A stretch of 64,000 nt of DNA, taken from contig NC_089821.1 of NCBI RefSeq assembly GCF_035046505.1, positions 59,056,256 to 59,120,255 of the forward strand, given 5' to 3'. The stretch is from Tiliqua scincoides (Eukaryota > Chordata > Lepidosauria > Squamata > Scincidae). The position numbers and the translations under genes are program-made. Each line of letters opens with the position of its first letter. The first letter of the stretch is position 1. The notes beneath the pieces are model-generated. The model made no database searches. It saw only the letters and a program-made list of their open reading frames with translations, and had not been told where the DNA came from. Positions 57,721 through 64,000 of this stretch are shown here, piece by piece.

Positions 57721-60700
57721 GTATTTCACATAGTTATTTTCACTTGTCTTCTGTGTTTTGTTGAGTGTCTGTTTCTTCTACTGATTCATTTTTTAGTATA
57801 GCACACAAATTGTCCCCAAGGGCTAGTTTAAGCAATCATTGTGAGTATAGGACTGCAGCCTACATAATTTACCTCATATTATGTCTCACTGAACTCAGTG
57901 CCATTTACTTGTGAGCAAATATTCATAGGATTGCATGGTTAGAAGTGGCCTTAAGGCTGTTATTGTGATACTGTATAATAATCTCTGCCCATACAAACAA
58001 GTCCTGCTTGATTTCTAAATGGAGATACTTGGGCACAAGGCTTTTGCGCAGCCATGCCACAGGTCCTGCAAAGCCTGCTCCTTAATCCAGAGCATGCTGC
58101 TGGGCCAGTCCTGCCTTTAGACAGAGTACTGAAAACAGATTTTGAGACAAGCACAAATTAAAGCCCATGGACAAGAAATTCCTTGGCATTTTAATCCCGG
58201 CCCTGCCATTTATTCATGGTTTGCTGTAAACAGCATCAGTTGGAGCTAAAAATTATGCTCTTATTTATTTATTGCTTTATCTTTGGAAGAAAAGGGAGGT
58301 GACTTAGCAACCTCTGATTTTGTTCAAGAGTTGCTGACAATCTTTCAGTTCAGTTTCAGCCTTGAGTTTTTTCTTGTGTAGTATATAAACAAGTTGAAGA
58401 GCAATTGGGGATTGCTATCTCAAATTAGATAACCTCTATAGTCAGACTCTAAAGCTGCCATCATATTTATTTGGGAGTAAATCCCATTTAACTCAATGTG
58501 ACATGCTTTTGAGAAAACCTGTTAAAGATCATGCTACTGGCTAAATAAACTCTGAAGCAATAAGGGCAAGTCATGAAGCCTTTTGTTATTTCATAACAAT
58601 GAAACATGACAACAAAACAACAATGTTACTCCTGTTGCCAGTGGTGTTGCTAGAGTGTCCCACCCCCAGGGAAACAACAACCTGCCCACGCCTTCCCAAT
58701 TGTTGCAATGTAGTGGTGTGGTCCACCAGAAGTAGTTCAGTGGTGACATAATGACATCATCATGTGCGCTGCTGAATTGCTTTTGGGGGGCCAGCCACTT
58801 GCAGCTGTTCAGAGCTATGGGTGGGTGGGCTGCCAAACACAGCATGGAGCTCCTCTTGCCAGGGGTTTGGGCAGCGCATCTGTCATGCCCCTGCCCTGAG
58901 GTGGGGCACCTGGGGAGGTTCACCTCACCTGCCCCTCTTAGCAATGCTACTGCCCATTGCTTAAACATTATCTCCTTTGTTCAAAGCAAAGCTGCTCCAT
59001 AGCAGTCTCATTTCCACAGTGTACTGGGGATAAGAGGAATTTTAGTCACATTTTATTGCCTTGGCTGAGATGAAAGTGCTCTTTTCCCTTCTCCAGTAAC
59101 TCCGAAACTGTGTGTGCTGCAGCTTTAAAAAAATTAAACCTCCATGTTGGATGCCTGTCATTCTATGCACCTTAGAGCAAGGAGGCTCCATGCAGCAGTG
59201 ATCCCCACTCTCTCTGCCAATGTAAGACAAGGAATAACAGGAAGGGAGTAACAATGTGCTGGAATTCCTTGATGTACTTGCTCAGAGTAGCAGGCAGAAT
59301 CTCAGAGGTATCACCATTACTGAGAAAGTCTGATCCCATCCTGAACTGTGCCTGATGTGGTAAAGGAAAAGCCAGGATGCCAGAAGACCATATGAAGTGT
59401 GCTGCACAAAGGATATCTGTTCACTGTTCTGGAAATTGATTGAAAATGGGGTAAAGGTGCTTGCAAACTGAGTGAAGTGTGCCTCCAAAGGTAATCCAGA
59501 GAAAAACAGTGTTTCTGTACCTCAGGTATCAAATGTTTGGAAAACATTTTGTTTTGTGGATTCATAGTGCCATTAGCTGTAATGATGTTTCCTACAGGGC
59601 TGTGTTCTACCCTTAAGCCACCCCCAACCAAGTGGATGTTGCTATTGTTATACTGGGGGTGGGGTTGATCTTTGATCACTATGCATTACATGGTGGAGTC
59701 CTCGGCTAACAATAAATTTAGTAGATTAGTGAGATTTTACTCAAGAAAGACCCTTTTGTCAAGATAAAATCAAATTTAAGTGCATCCACAACTTTGTTCC
59801 CTACCATCACCTCATTTCCAGCTTCTTCCAATCCTTTAGCTCTGCTTACACTGAGAATTTATTTATTTATTTAGCATATGGCATATAATACCATATAATA
59901 ACTAAGTTAAGCTTTGGGTGCCCTCTGGGGAGAAAGGCAGATTACAAATCAAATATAAATAAATAAATAAATACATGGACTTACATGACAATTAACGTAG
60001 ATCAAATAGTGTCCAGTTTGTCCAGCCATTCAAGGACAGTTTCCTTCATTGAAAAAAGTCATACCATGGGCCAGTATCTGTACGCTGAGAAGATCGCTTT
60101 TGTCTTTTATGATAAAATAGCTGCATGGTTGTAAAATCACCATTAACAACTAAACTCATATAAGAGGGAGAGCAGAGAATATCCAAGAATGGCAAGGGTA
60201 AACTTGGTTGTAGTTGGTTATCCCCCAGATATTCCAGAAATAGAGCCCAGCTACTGTTGAAAGGATTAATCTTGCCCCTCTTTTATGCCCTGTCCCTTTA
60301 TTGCCAGGCCTCATAACTTAGTTAGCAAAGTTATACCTCAAGAGAGCTAGCAGATAGGGAGAGCACTTTGACTTCTGTATTGCTCAGTATAATTGCTATA
60401 TTTATGATGATTTCATTATTTTCTTAGTATGAACTATAGTATTTAGCTTTATAGAACTTCTTTTTAATTGGTGCAATTTGTATTTTCTTTAGTCCTGTCT
60501 ATGTATTCCTCCTTTTTCCTATGATTATTGCATATTTAAAGCAGATAAAATTGATATTTTACAAATGAACATTGCCTAGTAGATTATGGAATTTTTAGCT
60601 CATGAATCTGGAGAAAGCTGAATTCTGGATGAAGCAAAATAAACATGCTGTAATCAGTGCTCTCCTAACTCAGAATTTTGGCCTGATGATTCTATTGCTG

Positions 60701-60788
60701 CTCAATTCTTGTACCTCAGCAAGAATTTTGGAGAAAAGGAGACTACAGTATCATGATGACTTTGTGGCTTCTGTTTGTATCTTCAAAG
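57721..60788 (+). other. PIDD1: PIDD1 intron 4, few recognisable repeats
   Basis: Short palindromic MITE relics lie at about 57843-57945 and 58440-58520, and a SINE/LINE-like tail at about 59860-59975 (GGGGAGAAAGGCAGATTACA, then TAAATAAATAAATAAATA). The remaining reading frames look like chance. Confidence 0.5.
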
Positions 60789-60990
60789 CTTTACCGTGAC
60801 ACCTGAAGGTTGCAATGTTTTCCTGGCCTGTGGGGTCCAATTTTGCTTCCCCCGAGGTGCTACCACTTCTTCAGTAACTATCTGCTTCCAAAAATGCTCC
60901 CCTGATCCTCAGTGGGTGAAGCTGAAGCATCATGACATCCTACTTAGTGAAATCCTGGAACTGAAACCTCATGGGATTGAATTTCAGGAG
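60789..60990 (+). CDS. PIDD1: PIDD1 coding exon 5 (start of ZU5 region)
   Basis: It encodes FTVTPEGCNVFLACGVQFCF, PRGATTSSVTICFQ and the end LLSEILELKPHGIEFQE, collinear with human VTPQGCSVTLACGVRLQFP … LELQPHGVAF. The acceptor is TGTATCTTCAAAG. The first base completes the serine split with exon 4. The donor is GTAAGA in phase 0. Confidence 0.94.
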
Positions 60991-61515
60991 GTAAGAGGTA
61001 GTAAAGGAGTTCAGACTGGAACTGTTCTCATTCATGGAAGGCTTGCAAGTTGGATGCTGGCATGAAAAAAATAACCTTGGCCAACTGAAGAGGTGGCTGC
61101 TGATTATTTGTGAGCTAAATGTGATGGGATTGGGCCATAAAGCAATTAGGCACATATAAACCTAGCTGCAAAGAGTCAACTGGAAGTCCCGTAGATATTT
61201 GCTTATTTAGATTTATACCCTGCTCTATACCCAAAGTTCAGGGGTGTAGCAAGATAGATGCGTAAAAAGAGAATGAATTGTAGAGAATCAAATTCCACCA
61301 TGTTAAAAGTCCCCCTGTCTCTCTGTCCATTTAAACTTGGCCCCCTGAAAGTCAGCCATAGGCTTTGAATAGCATCCATAGGTGTCTGCTGCTTTGAATA
61401 TTGCTCAATTTGTTCTAGTTTTGCAATCATTGTTGCAGTTAAGAGGATGGAGTCATGGGTGGAAGCGCCCCTCCATTCAATCCAGCATTGGAACGGCCCA
61501 CCTTTAACTTCTAGC

Positions 61516-61932
61516 CAAGGGTGCCCAAACCCTGGCCCTGGAGCCAATTGCAGCCCTCGAGGACTCCCTATCTGGCCCTCAGGGAGCCTCCAGTCTCCAA
61601 TGAGCCTCTGGCCCTCTGGAGACTTGCTGGAGCCTGCACTGGCCTGATGCAACTGCTCTCAGCATGACAGCCAACTGTTCAACCTCTCGAGTGAGCTGTG
61701 GGATGAGGGCGCCCTCCAATGCTTGTTGTATCACATCTGTGATGCAGCAGCGACAGCAAAGGAAAGGCTGGCCTTGCTTTGTGCCTTTTATAGGCCTTGA
61801 GCTATTGCAAGATGTTTATTCATTCATATAAATTCCATCTTGAATATATTCATTTATGTAAATTTATGTAAACCCTAACACAGTGTCAGAGAGATGATGT
61901 GACCCTCCTGCCAAAAACTTTGGACACCCCTG
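61516..61932 (+). mobile_element. hAT-type non-autonomous element
   Basis: It starts CAAGGGTGCCCAAACCCTGG and ends AAAACTTTGGACACCCCTG. TTCTAGC flanks both sides (61509-61515 and 61933-61939). It is the same family as 39949. It lies in PIDD1 intron 5. Confidence 0.85.
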
Positions 61933-62302
61933 TTCTAGCGCATTGTTTTGTGTATGAACTGCTGTGCTTTCTCAATCTTGATGGTGCAGTATGTCAGCTT
62001 TCATGCACCAGCTTAATCATCCTCCAATTGCCCAATGACCTTTCTGTGATGTACAGCAAAAGTCAATGAGGTTGGTTTGCATTTTATGGTTTCCTTCCTC
62101 TGGGGGAAGCTGTTTCTATCAGAAAAGGATACTTTGAACCAGCCCTCTGACTGTCTCTGCTTATTCCTCTAATCTCCCCCAACTGCAAACTGCCCCTTGA
62201 TCCTGGGGTCCTCCATTTCCTCTATGTGAAGAGGAAGCAGAGTAAGATTTTTTTTCTCTCTTGTTGACTCATGGAAGCCATCTGTTCTGTCTCATGTGTT
62301 AG

Positions 62303-62431
62303 GAGGTGCAGATCTGGTTGCCATACACCTCCCCTCAAAGTCTTCATAAGCGTGAGGTCATAATTCGAACCTTCACTGGGCAAGAGTGGAGTGATCTAGG
62401 AACCCAAGTGGAGCGTAAAGGGAAGCGAAAG
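62303..62431 (+). CDS. PIDD1: PIDD1 coding exon 6
   Basis: 43 codons: EVQIWLPYTSPQSLHKREVI, IRTFTGQEWSDLGTQVERKG and KRK. These align with human LWLLFTPPQARRCREVVVRT and the WGDLET stretch. The acceptor is CATGTGTTAG and the donor GTAAGC, both phase 0. Confidence 0.93.
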
Positions 62432-62831
62432 GTAAGCCAACAAGAGTACTTGAAACATAATGTAGAAACAGGCATTTACCATGCTGTCTATGAGTCCTTC
62501 CTTATTTCAAATGGGTGCCATTTTCAGTACCTGCCACGAGCTTGAGAGGAGCGCGGAACTCTCATGAAGTATAATGGAGTCGCTCCCTCTCTCTTATTAG
62601 CATGGGCTTTTTCTAGAGTTTGTAAACAACTCCAGTGTTGTTGTTCCAGCTGGAGGACATAGCCATGCAGCTTAACGGGAAGAGTTCCCAGCTGTATCGG
62701 GCCTGTATGAAAGCACCACCAAGGACTTACTGTGCTGTTGCGAAAGCACTGATCCATAATGCTGGGAACCAGTATACCAGTTTCAGCAGAACAATGCTGG
62801 GAGAGAAGTATGCCTTTTTCTTCCACTTGTG

Positions 62832-62945
62832 GGCTTTCCAGAGGAAGCTGGTGGGCCACTGTGGGAAACAGGATACTGAATTAGATGGGTCTTTGATCAG
62901 ATCCAGCAGGGGTTTTCTTAGGTTCTTAAGAAAGTTTTCACTTTT
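62832..62945 (+). mobile_element. CR1-type LINE 3' fragment
   Basis: GGGCTTTCCAGAGGAAGCTG, GTGGGCCACTGTGGGAAACA, GGATACTGAATTAGATGGGT and GATCAGATCCAGCAGGGGTT, ending TTAGGTTCTTAAG, are the CR1 terminal words. It lies in PIDD1 intron 6. Confidence 0.8.
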
Positions 62946-63422
62946 ACTTTAGGAACTGCATTCCTTGTTATGAACATGGAGAACTGTAGTTTGTGAAGAA
63001 TATTAAATAGAGTTGGAACAAGCCAGAATATTAAACCATTTGGTATTCTGGTTTTTTCAACTCTAGTTTACAAAATACAGTTTCCCAAGTATGTACATAA
63101 GTAGCATGGAGATGTGGTTTGTTTTGAAGTGAAAGCAAAAGCTTTCACTCTCCTTCTCTCATGGGAGGGGATAGTGCACAAAGCCACGGGCTCTCTTAGC
63201 CTTATTCATGTAGTGCTAAACTATGGTTTAGCATTACTTTGAAACTGTAATAGGCCTTTATAGGTGGGGGGGGGAGGATTCCTGGTATAAATCAGTGTAG
63301 GCACTTTGCCCTTGTTAAGAACTACGCTCATTTACAGCACTAAAAGTGACTTCCATTTTTATATTTAAAGTATTGTCACATGTTGCCCATAAGTGTGTTT
63401 GTTCTTCCACACCCTGTCACAG

Positions 63423-63602
63423 AAGCATTTGGCATGTTGCAGTGTCCCTCACTTCTCCTGGTTCTTGGTTGTCTCTCGACTTGTGGAGAATGAATGCAGA
63501 GTTCCTCGGGAGGGTGTGTTGCTTTTCTCAACTGTTGATCCCAACATCAAAGTGACTTTTCCTCCTGGTGTGACCGAAGAGGTTAGGACAGTGAAGCTTC
63601 AG
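63423..63602 (+). CDS. PIDD1: PIDD1 coding exon 7 (autoprocessing motif)
   Basis: 60 codons: KHLACCSVPHFSWFLVVSRL, VENECRVPREGVLLFSTVDP and NIKVTFPPGVTEEVRTVKLQ. The HFS motif (serine about 435) matches the human autoproteolysis site at Ser446. The acceptor is CACCCTGTCACAG and the donor GTAGGA, phase 0. No further exon was seen before the window ends. Confidence 0.95.
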
Positions 63603-64000
63603 GTAGGATGTCTATTTTTTTTAAATAAAGCACAACCTTGCATCCAAGAAATGCCAGTAAAAAAGTGTTCTCATGGGTTAGATCATGTAACCTACTAAGT
63701 TATAAATTCAAAAGATGTGCCCTGAGAAAATTTTCTGAGCCTTGTGTTTGGCTTGTACAGCCATGACTCAAAGTTTTTCAGATCTTGTCATTGTGAGGCT
63801 GCAGTGTTGGTCCTTACAATTCTGTTAATGCTGCTTCATATATAGCTCTTGTTAGGACTGGAGACTAACTGATGCAGAATTTTACATCAGATATTTTTAT
63901 GGGTACAAAATTTGGATGCAGCCACAGAATTCTGAGAAATCTTGCTGTAAGTTTAAAATGTAAAGTTCTAGTCCTTGGGTTTGCAGAAATAAGTTTTTTA
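63603..64000 (+). other. PIDD1: PIDD1 intron, continues past the window
   Basis: There is no acceptor-plus-frame combination resembling the next PIDD1 segment. No repeat was recognised. Confidence 0.6.

Larger units (their letters stand above)
49592..63602 (+). other. PIDD1: PIDD1 gene body, 5' half
   Basis: PIDD1 nucleates the PIDDosome with RAIDD and caspase-2, or an NF-kB branch with RIPK1 and NEMO, after genotoxic stress or centrosome excess. Seven coding exons are visible: 49698-49962, 51645-52058, 55599-55802, 57666-57720, 60789-60990, 62303-62431 and 63423-63602, with phases 1,1,1,2,0,0,0. They total 1449 bases (483 codons), about half of the human length of roughly 910 residues. Seven leucine-rich repeats (about residues 117-285) precede the ZU5 region (from about 313). 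The first autoprocessing motif HFS is present (serine about 435). The second cleavage site, UPA and death domains lie beyond the window. The frame is open throughout, so the gene appears functional. Confidence 0.96.

Noticed and set aside
1-64000. Endogenous retrovirus, Polinton or CRISPR-like structure
   Set aside because: No LTR pair, capsid, envelope or integrase-like frame, and no regularly spaced repeat array, was seen.

Overview
The window is nuclear DNA of a vertebrate, most likely a squamate reptile (lizard). I base this on three host genes that translate to recognisable tetrapod proteins, split exons with GT/AG junctions, and a dense, varied repeat load (CR1- and L2-like LINE tails, tRNA-derived and CORE-type SINEs, many hAT and palindromic MITE copies) whose sequences resemble repeats I know from lizard genomes. 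The species cannot be named from the sequence alone.

Layout. Positions 1-25145 hold no exon I could find and are best read as the first coding-gene intron of PNPLA2 (adipose triglyceride lipase), filled with transposon remnants. The first coding exon of PNPLA2 lies at 25146-25332 on the minus strand in a CpG-rich block (about 24990-25860), with a minisatellite on its intron side and a tandem MITE array on its upstream side. Positions 26-33.4 kb are intergenic and repeat-rich. RPLP2 (acidic ribosomal protein P2) occupies 33435-44450 on the minus strand with a non-coding first exon and four coding exons, complete from a 5'-TOP start to a poly(A) signal. From about 44.5 kb to the right edge lies PIDD1 (p53-induced death-domain protein) on the plus strand. 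Seven coding exons are visible (49698-63602, 483 codons) covering the leucine-rich repeats and the first part of the ZU5 region. The UPA and death domains are beyond the window.

The order PIDD1 / RPLP2 / PNPLA2, with PIDD1 divergent from the other two, is the same as I recall on human 11p15.5, so this is a conserved synteny block. The three proteins have no shared pathway: lipid-droplet lipolysis, ribosomal stalk, and PIDDosome signalling.

Repeats carry most of the unexpected structure: a LINE whose last codons and 3' end are shared with two non-autonomous copies; a family of palindromic MITEs with TTA/TAA target duplications in long, short and recombinant forms; tandem arrays of the short form beside both CpG-rich promoters; a transposase tail of a hAT element whose terminus resembles that of the non-autonomous hAT copies; and one open reading frame (54298-54744, minus) that I cannot assign. 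I found no retroviral or other capsid-bearing element, no CRISPR, and no convincing undescribed system.
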